A stretch of DNA of 64,000 bases from Actinomadura violacea (GTDB lineage: Bacteria > Actinomycetota > Actinomycetes > Streptosporangiales > Streptosporangiaceae), in assembly GCF_017573465.1 (NCBI RefSeq), contig NZ_JAGEPF010000022.1, positions 124,001 to 188,000 of the forward strand, read 5' to 3'. Under the pieces are notes generated by a model. That model saw only the letters and a list, made by a program, of their open reading frames with translations. It was not told the DNA's origin and made no database searches. Position 1 is the first letter of the stretch. The number at the start of each line of letters is the position of its first letter. A program made the position numbers and the translations under genes. Below, piece by piece: positions 25,043 to 33,983 of the stretch.

Positions 25043-26322
25043 CGCTTCTGTCCGAGGGGGCGCTGCTTCCCGAGGAGCTGAAGAAGGACTTCCCGCTGCT
25101 GCAGCGCACCGTCCGCGGCGGGCGCCCGCTGGTGTACCTCGACTCGGGCGCGACGTCGCAGAAGCCGACGCGGGTGCTGGACGCCGAGCGCGAGTTCTAC
25201 GAGCGGCACAACGCGGCCCCGCACCGCGGCGCGCACCTGCTCGCCGAGGAGGCGACCGAGGCGTACGAGAACGCCCGCGCGTCGATCGCCCGGTTCATCG
25301 GCGCGACGCCCGGCGAGATCGTGTTCACCAAGAACGCCACCGAGGCCATCAACCTCGTGGCGTACGCGATGAGCAACGCCGCGACCGCCGGCCCCGAGGC
25401 CGAGCGGTTCAAGGTCGGCCCCGGTGACGAGATCGTCGTCTCGGAGATGGAGCACCACGCCAACCTCGTCCCGTGGCAGCAGCTCTGCCAGCGCACGGGC
25501 GCGACGCTGCGCTGGTTCGGCATCACCGACGAGGGCCGCCTCGACCTGGAGGACCTCGACGGGCTGGTCAACGAGCGCACCAAGATCGTCGCGCTGACGC
25601 ACCAGTCGAACGTCCTCGGAACGGTCCCGCCGATCAAGAAGATCGCCGACCGGGCGCACGCCGTCGGCGCGCTCGTCCTGCTGGACGGCGCGCAGTCGGT
25701 CCCGCACCAGCCGGTCGACGTCGCCGAGCTCGGCGCCGACTTCCTGGCCTTCTCCGGGCACAAGATGTGCGGCCCGACCGGCATCGGCGTGCTGTGGGGC
25801 CGGACGGAGCTGCTCGAGGCGATGCCGCCGTTCATCACCGGCGGATCCATGATCGAGGTCGTCCGCATGGAGGCGACCACGTTCATGCCGCCGCCGCAGC
25901 GGTTCGAGGCCGGCGTCCCGATGACCGCGCAGGCCATCGGGCTCGGCGAGGCCTGCGACTACCTCGCCGAGATCGGCATGGACCGCGTGCACGCCCACGA
26001 GGAGGCGCTGGTCGCCCGCTCGCTGGAGCTGCTCGGCGAGATCCCCGGCGTCCGGATCATCGGCCCGGGCACCACCGAGGCGCGCGGCGGCGCGGTGTCG
26101 TTCACCGTCGAGGACATCCACCCCCACGACGTCGGGCAGGTCCTGGACGACCTCGGCGTCGAGGTGCGGGTCGGGCACCACTGCGCGTGGCCGATCTGCC
26201 GCCGCTTCGCCATCCCGGCGACCACCCGGGCGACGTTCTACCTCTACAACACCCCGGCGGACGTGGACGCGCTCGCCGACGGGGTGCGGCACGCGCAGAA
26301 GTTCTTCGGCACCGTGTCGTGA
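25039..26322 (+). CDS. sufS: Cysteine desulfurase SufS
   Basis: PLP enzyme that removes sulfur from cysteine for cluster assembly, 427 residues. The PLP lysine is K242 in SGHKMCGP; substrate and cofactor segments EHHANLVPW, THQSNVLGT and LLDGAQSVPH are present; the persulfide-forming Cys382 lies in GHHCAWPICRRF within a short loop typical of group II (SufS). It would pass sulfur to SufU, encoded 62 bases downstream. Confidence 0.96.
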   Translation: MTLLSEGALLPEELKKDFPLLQRTVRGGRPLVYLDSGATSQKPTRVLDAEREFYERHNAAPHRGAHLLAEEATEAYENARASIARFIGATPGEIVFTKNATEAINLVAYAMSNAATAGPEAERFKVGPGDEIVVSEMEHHANLVPWQQLCQRTGATLRWFGITDEGRLDLEDLDGLVNERTKIVALTHQSNVLGTVPPIKKIADRAHAVGALVLLDGAQSVPHQPVDVAELGADFLAFSGHKMCGPTGIGVLWGRTELLEAMPPFITGGSMIEVVRMEATTFMPPPQRFEAGVPMTAQAIGLGEACDYLAEIGMDRVHAHEEALVARSLELLGEIPGVRIIGPGTTEARGGAVSFTVEDIHPHDVGQVLDDLGVEVRVGHHCAWPICRRFAIPATTRATFYLYNTPADVDALADGVRHAQKFFGTVS

Positions 26323-26384
26323 CGGCCGCAGGAACAGCCGGCGCCGCGGCCCGGTTGTAGCGAGAAAGGCTTGGAAAGGACGCC

Positions 26385-26843
26385 ATGCAGCTGGAGGCGA
26401 TGTACCAGGAGGTCATCCTGGACCATTACCGCAACCCCCATCACAAGGGGCTGCGGGAGCCGTACGAGGGCGAGGCGCACCACGTCAACCCGACCTGCGG
26501 CGACGAGGTCACCCTCCGCGTCCATCTGGAGGGCGACGGCCAGGACGCCACCGTGGCGGACGTCTCCTACGACGCCATGGGCTGCTCGATCAGCCAGGCC
26601 AGCGCGTCGGTGATGTCCGACCTCATCATCGGCAAGTCGGTGAAGGAGGCGATGGCGGTCGGCGAGGAGTTCCTGGCGCTGATGCAGTCGCGCGGCCAGG
26701 ACACCGAGCCGGACGAGGACGTCCTCGAGGACGCCGTCGCCTTCGCCGGGGTGTCGAAGTACCCCGCCAGGATCAAGTGCGCCCTGCTCGCCTGGATGGC
26801 GTGGAAGGACGCGACCGCCCGCGCACTCGGAGAGGCATCATGA
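26385..26843 (+). CDS. sufU: SufU Fe-S assembly/zinc sulfurtransferase
   Basis: IscU-like protein of 152 residues that accepts sulfur from SufS. The three conserved cysteines are Cys38 (with Asp40 in CGDEV), Cys67 in GCSISQASAS and Cys132 in RIKCALLAW. The insertion between the second and third Cys (about residues 85-115) is typical of SufU rather than IscU. The start follows GGAAAGG. The stop overlaps the next gene (ATGA). Confidence 0.95.
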   Translation: MQLEAMYQEVILDHYRNPHHKGLREPYEGEAHHVNPTCGDEVTLRVHLEGDGQDATVADVSYDAMGCSISQASASVMSDLIIGKSVKEAMAVGEEFLALMQSRGQDTEPDEDVLEDAVAFAGVSKYPARIKCALLAWMAWKDATARALGEAS

Positions 26844-27205
26844 GCGAGACCGCACCGGAGGAGACCCCGGCGACCCCCGCGACCGCCGCGGCGGCCGGCA
26901 CCGTCCCGGACGAGGAGATCCTCGAGGCGCTGAGGGACGTCGTCGACCCCGAGCTCGGCATCAACGTGGTCGACCTCGGCCTGGTGTACGGGGTGAACCT
27001 GGCCGACGAGGTCGTCACCCTGGACATGACCCTCACCAGCGCCGCCTGCCCGCTCACGGACGTGATCGAGGACCAGGCGCACAGCGCGCTGGAGGGCCTG
27101 GTCAAGGACGTCAAGATCAACTGGGTCTGGCTGCCGCCGTGGGGCCCGGACAAGATCACCGAAGACGGCCGCGACCAGCTGCGCGCCCTCGGCTTCAACG
27201 TCTGA
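26840..27205 (+). CDS. sufT: SufT/MIP18-family (DUF59) metal-sulfur cluster assembly factor
   Basis: A 121-residue protein. After an Ala/Thr/Pro-rich N-terminal extension of about 25 residues comes the DUF59 fold: ILEALRDVVDPELGINVVDLGLVY, then MTLTSAACPLTDVI with the conserved Cys, and WLPPWGPDKITEDGRDQLRALGF. Such proteins help deliver Fe-S clusters or mature subsets of clients. Coupling to sufU by a four-base overlap makes it the last gene of the suf operon. Confidence 0.92.
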   Translation: MSETAPEETPATPATAAAAGTVPDEEILEALRDVVDPELGINVVDLGLVYGVNLADEVVTLDMTLTSAACPLTDVIEDQAHSALEGLVKDVKINWVWLPPWGPDKITEDGRDQLRALGFNV

Positions 27206-27219
27206 CCCGCACCGCCGCG

Positions 27220-27250
27220 AGGCCGCGTCCCCACCCGGGCCGCGGCCTTT
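27220..27250 (+). terminator. Terminator hairpin after the suf operon
   Basis: AGGCCGCG (27220-27227) pairs with CGCGGCCT (27241-27248) and is followed by TT and C. It lies 15 bases after the sufT stop and before the methyltransferase gene. Confidence 0.6.
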
Positions 27251-27289
27251 CGCGCGTCCGGAACGCGGGGGGCCCTAGGGTGGGGCGAT

Positions 27290-28078
27290 GTGAAGGACGC
27301 CTTTCCTGACAGTGATCCGGAGCTGGTGGCGCGGCGGGCCGCGTCGTTCGGCGGGAGCGCGGCGGCGTACGCGCGGGAGCGGCCGGACTATCCCGGCGCC
27401 GCGGTGCGGTGGGCGCTGGAGCCGGTGGCGGGGCGCGGTCCGCTGCGGGTGCTGGACCTGGCCGCGGGCACGGGCAAGCTGACGCAGGTGCTGCTGCGCA
27501 ACGGCGTCGACGCCGCCGGGCTCGTCGCCGTGGAGCCCGACGCGGCGATGCTGGCCGAGCTGCGCCGCGAGGTGCCGGGCGTGCGGGCGCTGGAAGGCGG
27601 CGCGGAGGCGATCCCGCTGCCGGACGCGGCGGTCGACGCGGTGCTGGTCGGGCAGGCGATGCACTGGTTCGACCTGGACCGGGCGCTGCCGGAGATCCAC
27701 CGGGTGCTGGCCGCGGGCGGGGTGCTCGCGGGCCTGTGGAACACCGACGACGACCGGGTCCCGTGGGTCGCGAAGCTGAAGCGGGTCTCCCGCAGCACCG
27801 TGTCGTTCCGGCGCTGGCAGCCGAAGGACCTGCCCGGGACCCGGTGGTTCCCGGTGTTCGAGCGGGCGGAGTTCCCGCACGCGCAGCGCCGCACGGCCGA
27901 GTCGATGGCGGCGACGATCGGGACGCACTCGCACATGCTCGTGCTCGACGAGGCCGAGCGGGCGGCGGTGACCGAGCGCATCGTCGGGTTCCTGCGCGGG
28001 ACGCCGGAGACCGCCGAGGGCGAGTTCGATCTGCCGATCGTCACCTTGGCCGCGCGCGCTCTGCGGGCGGAGGGCTAG
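27290..28078 (+). CDS. Class I SAM-dependent methyltransferase
   Basis: A 262-residue methyltransferase of the Methyltransf_11/UbiE-like type. The SAM-binding loop is VLDLAAGTGKLTQVL (about residue 55), the acidic end of strand two is AVEPDAAM, and motif GQAMHWFDLDRALPEIHRVL follows. The substrate is not evident. The GTG at 27290 has no good ribosome site but a TAGGGT hexamer eight bases upstream. Its 3' end overlaps the convergent small membrane-protein gene by 38 bases. Confidence 0.85.
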   Translation: MKDAFPDSDPELVARRAASFGGSAAAYARERPDYPGAAVRWALEPVAGRGPLRVLDLAAGTGKLTQVLLRNGVDAAGLVAVEPDAAMLAELRREVPGVRALEGGAEAIPLPDAAVDAVLVGQAMHWFDLDRALPEIHRVLAAGGVLAGLWNTDDDRVPWVAKLKRVSRSTVSFRRWQPKDLPGTRWFPVFERAEFPHAQRRTAESMAATIGTHSHMLVLDEAERAAVTERIVGFLRGTPETAEGEFDLPIVTLAARALRAEG

Positions 28079-28619
28079 CCGCGCCCTTCTTCGGCCTGGA
28101 CGGCCAGAGCGTGTGGGTGATCGGCCACAGCGACCAGACCGCGAGGACGAGCCCGAGCCGGGCCGTCCAGCCGGTCAGGGCGACAGTGCGGTCGTGGTCG
28201 CCGACCAGCGCGATCATCATCAGCAGCAGGCCGCAGCCGATCGCCGTGGCGAGCGCGGCCTTGCCGAACTCCACCCACTCGTAGCGGGCGCGCGCCCAGC
28301 CGTACCGAGGCTTGCCCCGGGGCGGCGGCCCTCCGGCGAAGCGGTGCGCGAACCGCTCGTCGGCCCAGCGGACCATGCTGTGCCCGAACGCGATCGAGTA
28401 GCCGAGGTAGGCCGCGGCGAGCCCGTGGGCGAACCCGGCGGTCGCGCCGCCGCGCAGATCGACGACCGTGGTGACGAGGAGCACCAGGTCGACGACCGGC
28501 ACGCCCAGCAGCAGCACCGCGCCTGTCCTGCGCATCCGCAGCGGGTAGCGGGCGACCAGGCCCGCCGCGAGGACGACCCAGAAGCCGACCTCGCAGGCGG
28601 CGATGACGACGACGAGCAC
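28041..28619 (-). CDS. Hypothetical integral membrane protein
   Basis: A 192-residue protein with five predicted hydrophobic helices (about residues 3-25, 32-52, 60-82, 118-140 and 145-165) and a Pro/Lys/Arg-rich tail. Between helices three and four lies a basic/aromatic loop, RGKPRYGWARARYEWVEFG. I do not recognise the family. The GTG at 28619 comes four bases after the stop of the upstream 61-residue membrane-protein gene, so the two probably form an operon. Confidence 0.7.
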   Translation of the reverse strand: MLVVVIAACEVGFWVVLAAGLVARYPLRMRRTGAVLLLGVPVVDLVLLVTTVVDLRGGATAGFAHGLAAAYLGYSIAFGHSMVRWADERFAHRFAGGPPPRGKPRYGWARARYEWVEFGKAALATAIGCGLLLMMIALVGDHDRTVALTGWTARLGLVLAVWSLWPITHTLWPSRPKKGAASPPPAERARPR

Positions 28620-28623
28620 GGCG

Positions 28624-28809
28624 TCACCGCCCCCGGGAGAAGACCGCGCCCGCCCCGGCGACGAGCAGCCCGGTGACCCCGATCCCCATGCCCGCGAGCG
28701 GCTGGTGCCCCTCCGACCACTCCATCAGCTCTATGTTCCCGCCGCCCGTGTAGTGGTACGCGACCGACAGGAAGCCGACCGCGGCGACGATGACTCCGAC
28801 TGTCCGCAC
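28624..28809 (-). CDS. Small two-helix membrane protein
   Basis: A 61-residue product with two hydrophobic segments (about residues 3-20 and 38-56) separated by an acidic loop GGNIELMEWSEGHQP. No family is recognised. It starts at the GTG at 28809 with GGGGGAAC upstream and lies directly in front of the 192-residue membrane-protein gene. Confidence 0.55.
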   Translation of the reverse strand: MRTVGVIVAAVGFLSVAYHYTGGGNIELMEWSEGHQPLAGMGIGVTGLLVAGAGAVFSRGR

Positions 28810-28967
28810 GCTGCGTTCCCCCCTCAGGTTGCCCTCATTTCGATGGTCGCGGACGCCGGAGGGCGAGGCGTCGTCGCCGATGAGGTTCTCCGGGTCCTAC
28901 GAAGGATGTACGCGCCGCCCTCAGCGAGACGGACGCGGCGGTCGCGGCGGGATGCTGAGATGGGACC

Positions 28968-30164
28968 GTGCCTTCCCGACTCCGCCGGCTCACCACGCCC
29001 CAGGACGCGCTCATCGCCGCCGCGGCGATGGCGGCCGGGCTGGTGCTGCTCGCGGCGCACGGGTACAGCACCTGGAGCGACCACTGGCGGCCCGGCGGGC
29101 TCCGGCTGCTGCCCCTCGCCGGGCTGTGCGGGGCGATGCTGCTGCGCCGCACGGCGCCGCGCACCGCGCTGGCGGTCTCCACCCCGTTCAACCTCCTCGA
29201 CGTGGCGTTCGGCCCGTCGATCGCCACCGCGATGATCTACGGGGACGCGCTGTACGCGGCGAGCCTGTACGGGCGGCCCAAGCGGACGGCGGAGTGGCTG
29301 CTCGGCGCGACCCTCACCACGACCGTCGCGGTCCTGGCCGTGGCCGGCGTGCTGGCCCGCGACCTGGCGGTGGGCGTGGTCGCGGGCGCGCTCGCCGGCA
29401 CGGTGTGGGTGACGCCGGTGCTGACCGCGATGCTCGTGCGGGAGCACCGGTCCCGGGCCGAGGCCGAGCGGCAGCGCGCCCGGCAGGTGGCGCGGCTCGC
29501 CGAGATGGACCGCCGCGCCGCCGTCGGCGCCGAGCGCGCCCGGATGGCGCGCGAGCTGCACGACGTGATCGCCAACCATCTGAGCGCCGTCGCGCTGCAC
29601 TCCTCGGCCGTGCTGAAGGTCCGGGACCTGGACCGGGAGGGCCTGGACCGGGCGATGACGGTGATCCGGGAGAACAGCGTGCAGGGGCTGGCGGAGATGC
29701 GGCGGATGATCGGGCTGCTGCGCGACGGCGGGGCCGAGGGCGCCGACCCGGCGCAGGCGCCGCGGCTGGCCGACCTCGGCCGGCTCGTCGAGCGGACCGC
29801 CCGCCCCGACCTGACGGCGCGGCTGCGGCCCGCCGGCGGGCTGCCGGAGCTGCCGGCGCCGGTCGAGCTGGCCGCCTACCGGATCGTCCAGGAGTCGCTG
29901 ACCAATGCGCTCAAGCACGCCGGGCCGGGGCGCGCCGAGGTGTCGGTCGGGTACGCGCGCGGACGGGTGGTGATCGACGTGCTCAGCCCGCTCGGGGACG
30001 GCGCGGGCCTGCCGGGGTCGGGCAGCGGGCTGGTCGGGATGCGGGAGCGGGCGGCGATCCTCGGCGGGGAGTTCTCCGCCGGCCCGGAGGGCGGCCGCTG
30101 GCTGGTCCATGCGGAGCTGCCGCTGGACGGCGAGCCCGCCCGCGACGGGGAGGCGGCCCTGTGA
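28968..30164 (+). CDS. NarL-type two-component sensor histidine kinase
   Basis: Membrane histidine kinase of 398 residues. About five hydrophobic segments fill residues 10-160 without an obvious extracellular sensor domain. The HisKA_3 dimerisation helix carries the phosphorylated His198 in ARELHDVIANHLS. The ATPase domain has YRIVQESLTNALKHA (N-box) and a G-box GSGSGLVGMRERA. The signal is unknown. Its stop overlaps the GTG of the response regulator (GTGA), so they form a cognate pair. Confidence 0.92.
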   Translation: MPSRLRRLTTPQDALIAAAAMAAGLVLLAAHGYSTWSDHWRPGGLRLLPLAGLCGAMLLRRTAPRTALAVSTPFNLLDVAFGPSIATAMIYGDALYAASLYGRPKRTAEWLLGATLTTTVAVLAVAGVLARDLAVGVVAGALAGTVWVTPVLTAMLVREHRSRAEAERQRARQVARLAEMDRRAAVGAERARMARELHDVIANHLSAVALHSSAVLKVRDLDREGLDRAMTVIRENSVQGLAEMRRMIGLLRDGGAEGADPAQAPRLADLGRLVERTARPDLTARLRPAGGLPELPAPVELAAYRIVQESLTNALKHAGPGRAEVSVGYARGRVVIDVLSPLGDGAGLPGSGSGLVGMRERAAILGGEFSAGPEGGRWLVHAELPLDGEPARDGEAAL

Positions 30165-30871
30165 TCGAGGTGCTGGTGGCCGACGACCAGGCGGCGGTGC
30201 GCGCCGGGCTGGTGCTGATCCTCGGCGCGGCGCCGGACGTGCGGGTGGTCGGCGAGGCGGCCGACGGGGAGCGGGCCGTCGAGCTGGCCCGGGAGCTGCG
30301 CCCGGACGTGGTGCTGATGGACGTGCGGATGCCGCGGCTGGACGGGATCAGCGCGACCCGGCAGATCGCCGCGTTCGCGGACGTGCTGGTGCTGACCACG
30401 TTCGACCTGGACGAGTACGTGTTCGGGGCGCTGCGGGCGGGCGCCGCCGGGTTCCTGCTGAAGGACGTGGACGCCGACCGGCTGGTGGAGGCGGTCCGGA
30501 CGGTGGCGGCCGGGAACGGGATCATCGCGCCGCAGGTGACCCGCCGGCTGATCGGCGCGTTCGCGGCCCGGCCGGAGCCGGTGCCGCCGGACCCGGCCGC
30601 GGTGGCGGAGCTGACGCCGCGGGAGCGGGAGGTGCTCGGCTGCCTCGGCGAGGGGCTGTCGAACGGGGAGATCGCGGTGCGCCTGTCGATGGCGGAGACG
30701 ACCACGAAGACGCACGTCAGCCGCATCCTGGCGAAGCTGGGACTGCGCAGCCGGGTCCAGGCCGCCATCCTCGCGCAGGAGCTGGCCGCCGCGGGCCTCC
30801 CGGGCCCGTCCGGGGACGGTGCGGCGCCGGACGCGCCCGGGCCGGGCAGCGGCGGTCTGAGCGCGGGCTGA
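30161..30871 (+). CDS. NarL/FixJ-family response regulator
   Basis: A 236-residue regulator. The receiver domain has the acidic pair Asp8-Asp9, phosphoacceptor Asp54 in LMDVRMPRLDG and the conserved Lys in FLLKDVD. The LuxR-type helix-turn-helix spans about residues 150-210 (LTPREREVLGCLGEGLSNGEIA...TTKTHVSRILAKLGLRS). A Gly/Pro/Ala-rich tail of about 20 residues follows. Target genes are not apparent; the downstream gene is on the opposite strand. Confidence 0.93.
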   Translation: MIEVLVADDQAAVRAGLVLILGAAPDVRVVGEAADGERAVELARELRPDVVLMDVRMPRLDGISATRQIAAFADVLVLTTFDLDEYVFGALRAGAAGFLLKDVDADRLVEAVRTVAAGNGIIAPQVTRRLIGAFAARPEPVPPDPAAVAELTPREREVLGCLGEGLSNGEIAVRLSMAETTTKTHVSRILAKLGLRSRVQAAILAQELAAAGLPGPSGDGAAPDAPGPGSGGLSAG

Positions 30872-30911
30872 GGCCGCCGCGCGGCGGCGCCCGGGGTCAG
30901 AGCGTCCGGGG

Positions 30912-32042
30912 TCAGGGCGCCAGGCCGCGGATCAGGTCGGCGACGCGGACGATCCCCAGGTAGCGGCCCAGCTCGTCGACCACGACCAGGTCGTCGTACA
31001 CGCGGTCCTCCTCCCGGCCCGCGGCGCGCAGCGCCGCCACGGCCGGCACCGTGCGGGGGACCGGGCGGGGCTGGTCGGCCAGCCGGGCGGCGGGCCGGTG
31101 GGCGTGCAGCGCGTGCCCGTAGGCGCCCGACAGCCGCAGCAGGAAGCGGGTCCGGTCCACGGTGGCGCGCGGCCGCTGCCGCTCGTCGACCAGGACGATG
31201 CTGGTGAGCCCGGTCTCGGCGTTCAGCGCGTCCAGCACCTCGTCGGCGGTCGCGGTGTGCGGCATCGTGGCGCCGGGGAGCGTGAACTCCGACACGCGGG
31301 GGCCGAGGTCGAGGCGCTCGCGGGGGCCCGGGGCGCCGTGCGCCGCGACGGGGACGGTGACCGGCATCCCGGGCCGCCACTCCGGCGGCGCCAGCGCCGG
31401 TCCCTGGACCAGCCGCACCCCGAGTTCGCGCAGGTGCAGCACCTGGTCGCCGGTCTGCAGACCGGGCGCCAGCACGTGGGTCTCCAGCCGGTGCGCCAGC
31501 TCGACCAGGCTCGCGACCAGTGCCGAGCGGCGCGGCTCGGCCGGCGCCCGCCGGGCCAGCGCGGGATCGAGCTTGAGCAGGTAGGACGCGCCGTCCGCGA
31601 GCAGGTCGAGGGGGGCGTGCGCGGCGCCGACGCCGCCGAGCCCGACCGGGTACCCGGCCCGGCGCAGCCCGGACAGCGCGGCGGTGACCGGCTCCCGCTG
31701 CGCCGGCGGGAAGCCGCCGGTGACGCAGATGATGACCTCCTGCGGGCGGCGCCCGGCCTCGGTGAAGCCCTGGTGCAGCTCGGCCAGCACCGGGTCGCCG
31801 AAGGCGAGGGTCTCGGCGCGCAGGCAGATCTGCAGCGGCAGCGGCGTGCGGAGGCCGGCCGCCGCGCGGGCCGCGTCGGCGGCGCGCCGCAGGTCCTCCG
31901 ACACCGGGTCGACGCGCGGCGGGAGCCCGGACGCGGCGGCCGGGCCCGCGTGCGCCTCCACGGCGACGACGGTCCCCGTGCTCAGGTCGACGACCGGGTG
32001 GAACACCGCCCTCGCCGGGACCAGCACATCTGTGGCAGACAC
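30912..32042 (-). CDS. Degenerate EAL-domain protein with C-terminal CBS pair
   Basis: A 376-residue protein. Residues 1-230 align with the EAL c-di-GMP phosphodiesterase fold: VVDLSTGTVVAVEAH at the EAL position, then a Leu-rich middle, LLKLDPAL at the K-x-D strand, and LGVRLVQGPALAPP at the end. The catalytic signatures are lost. EALLR reads EAHAG, the E-x-T-E strand reads CVTG, DDFG reads GGVG and the AEGVET Glu is replaced (APGLQT). Residues about 255-375 form two CBS repeats, the second ending DDLVVVDELGRYLGIVRVADLI. It probably acts as a nucleotide-sensing or scaffolding protein rather than an enzyme. The GTG at 32042 has no strong ribosome site. Confidence 0.75.
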   Translation of the reverse strand: MSATDVLVPARAVFHPVVDLSTGTVVAVEAHAGPAAASGLPPRVDPVSEDLRRAADAARAAAGLRTPLPLQICLRAETLAFGDPVLAELHQGFTEAGRRPQEVIICVTGGFPPAQREPVTAALSGLRRAGYPVGLGGVGAAHAPLDLLADGASYLLKLDPALARRAPAEPRRSALVASLVELAHRLETHVLAPGLQTGDQVLHLRELGVRLVQGPALAPPEWRPGMPVTVPVAAHGAPGPRERLDLGPRVSEFTLPGATMPHTATADEVLDALNAETGLTSIVLVDERQRPRATVDRTRFLLRLSGAYGHALHAHRPAARLADQPRPVPRTVPAVAALRAAGREEDRVYDDLVVVDELGRYLGIVRVADLIRGLAP

Positions 32043-32158
32043 AGCGGCATCATGCCGCCCCGAAGCGCCCGGAACCGCACTTGTCAGGAGAAGTTAACGC
32101 ACTATTCGCGCAGGTCGCGGTGTGGATCTTGACCCCGGCGGGGTGCCGGGGCGGGCCG

Positions 32159-32554
32159 TCACAGGCCGCGGCCGCCGACCATCGCCGACAGCGCGTAGGT
32201 GACCCCGGCGACGGCGGCCAGCCAGACGTAGGCGGTGATGTCGCCGCCGCGCAGCGCCTGCACCACGAGCCCGCCGATCACGGCGACCGTCAGCACGTCG
32301 CCGGTCATCGCGGCGGCCCGCAGGTGGGTGCGGGCCCGGTGGCCGGAGCCGAAGCCCTCGCTGAGCGGCAGCGCGGGCTCGTTGCGCCGGAAGGCCAGGT
32401 AGCCGGCGTACCCGGCGAGGGCGGCGAGCGCGATGAGGGCGGTGCCGTCGCGTCCGTCGGCGGCCAGCACGGCACCGACCACCAGCCCGGCGCCGAGGAC
32501 GAGCCCCGGTACGGCCCACCGGCTGAGGCTGCGGCGTTCGGGAGCGATCCACAT
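32159..32554 (-). CDS. Small integral membrane protein, unknown function
   Basis: A 131-residue protein with four hydrophobic segments (about residues 14-33, 38-56, 85-103 and 108-126). The loop between the second and third is RRNEPALPLSEGFGSGHRAR. The ATG at 32554 has GGAGAGG eight bases upstream. No family is recognised. It is divergent from the AIM24 genes with a 135-base gap. Confidence 0.65.
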   Translation of the reverse strand: MWIAPERRSLSRWAVPGLVLGAGLVVGAVLAADGRDGTALIALAALAGYAGYLAFRRNEPALPLSEGFGSGHRARTHLRAAAMTGDVLTVAVIGGLVVQALRGGDITAYVWLAAVAGVTYALSAMVGGRGL

Positions 32555-32675
32555 GAGCACATCCTCTCCGATCGGCGCACGCGCGGGACCGGCAACGCGC
32601 CGGTCCGGCCGCGATGAGCGCGGACGGCCCCGGCCGGTCCGCGCCGACGCCGGGACCGCGGGGGGTTCCGGCCGG

Positions 32676-32681
32676 TATCTT
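32676..32681 (+). promoter_or_regulatory. Putative -10 hexamer TATCTT of the AIM24 operon
   Basis: TATCTT lies eight bases before the GTG at 32690, and no ribosome site is present, suggesting a leaderless operon transcript. Confidence 0.35.
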
Positions 32682-32689
32682 CTCGCATC

Positions 32690-33328
32690 GTGGCGCAATT
32701 TCGACTGAACGGCTCGAAGATGCTGGCCGTCGATCTCGCCGGCGAGACGATCAGGGCGCTGAACGGCGCCATGGTCGCCTACGAGGGGCGGATGGCGTTC
32801 AAACGGGAGGGGATGACCGGGGGAGAGGGGCTGCGCGGCGCGCTCAAGCGCAAGATCGCCGGCGAGGGAATGACGCTGATGGAGGTCACCGGCGAGGGCA
32901 CCGTGTACCTGGCGAGCGAGGCCGCGGAGGTGACGCTCGTCCAGCTGACCGGCGACACCCTGTTCGTGGAGTCGGAGAGCCTCCTGGCGCTGGAGGGCGG
33001 GCTGCGCACCGGCGTGCAGTTCATCGGCCTGCGCGGCATGGGCGCCGGCCAGGGCCTCGCCACGACCAAGGTGGAGGGCCACGGCACGGTCGCGATCGTG
33101 TCCGACGGCCCGGCGATCGCGCTGGAGGTGACGCCGGAGACGCCGCTGTCGGTCGACCCGCACGCCTACGTCGGCCACCACGGGCAGCTGCGCCAGGACG
33201 TCGTCACCGACGTCAACTGGCGCACCGTCATCGGCCAGGGCTCGGGCGAGAGCGTCCAGTTCCGCTACCAGGGGCACGGCCTGGTCTACGTCCAGCCGGC
33301 CGAGCGCGGCGGAATTCTGGAGATCTGA
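32690..33328 (+). CDS. AIM24-family protein (first of three)
   Basis: A 212-residue, all-beta AIM24/DUF124-family protein. Typical segments are FRLNGSKMLAVDL at the N-terminus, AYEGRMAFKRE, a basic GLRGALKRKIAGEG linker, LFVESESLLALE, SVDPHAYVGHHGQL and the C-terminal GSGESVQFRYQGHGLVYVQ. No catalytic residue, signal peptide or membrane span is seen. The biochemical role of bacterial AIM24 proteins is unknown to me. The stop overlaps the start of the second copy by one base (TGATG). Confidence 0.88.
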   Translation: MAQFRLNGSKMLAVDLAGETIRALNGAMVAYEGRMAFKREGMTGGEGLRGALKRKIAGEGMTLMEVTGEGTVYLASEAAEVTLVQLTGDTLFVESESLLALEGGLRTGVQFIGLRGMGAGQGLATTKVEGHGTVAIVSDGPAIALEVTPETPLSVDPHAYVGHHGQLRQDVVTDVNWRTVIGQGSGESVQFRYQGHGLVYVQPAERGGILEI

Positions 33329-33981
33329 TGCCGGGATATCAGAAGATCACCTCCAAGATGCTCCAGGTGCCCGTCGCGCCCGGGGCGGAGGTCTACAGCA
33401 GGCGCGGCGCGATGCTCGCCTACACCGGGTCGGTGGCGTTCGCGCCGTCCACCACGGCCGGGCAGAGCATCGGCGGCGCCATCGGACGCGCCGTCGCGGG
33501 CGAGCGCAGCGCGATGATGCACGTCACCGGGCAGGGCGAGGTCATGTTCGGGCACGCCGGGCTGCACGTGTCCGTCGTCGACCTGAGCGGCGGCGACACA
33601 CTGTTCGTGGAGGCCGACCGGCTCCTCGTCCACGACGCGTCCCTGCAGGTCGGGACCATGTTCATGGGCGAGCAGGGCGGCGTGCGCGGGATCGTGCGCG
33701 GCGCGGTCACCGGGCAGGGCCTGTTCACCACCACCCTCACCGGGAAGGGCTCGTGCGGCCTGCTGTCGCACGGCGGCGTCATGGAACTGCCGATCGGCCC
33801 GCAGCACCCCGTCCACGTCGACCCCCAGGCGTACGTGGCCCACCGCGGCCAGGTGCAGAACAGGCTCACCACGGCGGTGGGCCTGCGCGAGCTCATCGGG
33901 CGCGGCTCCGGCGAGGGCTTCCAGCTCGAGCTGAGCGGCTCCGGCGTCGTCTACGTCCAGGCCAGCGAGAGGAAGATCTGA
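33328..33981 (+). CDS. AIM24-family protein (second of three)
   Basis: A 217-residue paralog of the preceding protein, with the same order of segments: ITSKMLQVPV, GAMLAYTGSVAFAPS, a Gly/Ala-rich GGAIGRAVAGERSAMM, LFVEADRLLVHD, HVDPQAYVAHRGQV and GSGEGFQLELSGSGVVYVQ. A Ser-Thr-Thr-Ala stretch replaces the Lys-rich linker of the first copy. It is separated by two bases from the third copy, so all three are co-translated and may form a heteromer. Confidence 0.88.
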   Translation: MPGYQKITSKMLQVPVAPGAEVYSRRGAMLAYTGSVAFAPSTTAGQSIGGAIGRAVAGERSAMMHVTGQGEVMFGHAGLHVSVVDLSGGDTLFVEADRLLVHDASLQVGTMFMGEQGGVRGIVRGAVTGQGLFTTTLTGKGSCGLLSHGGVMELPIGPQHPVHVDPQAYVAHRGQVQNRLTTAVGLRELIGRGSGEGFQLELSGSGVVYVQASERKI

Positions 33982-33983
33982 CC

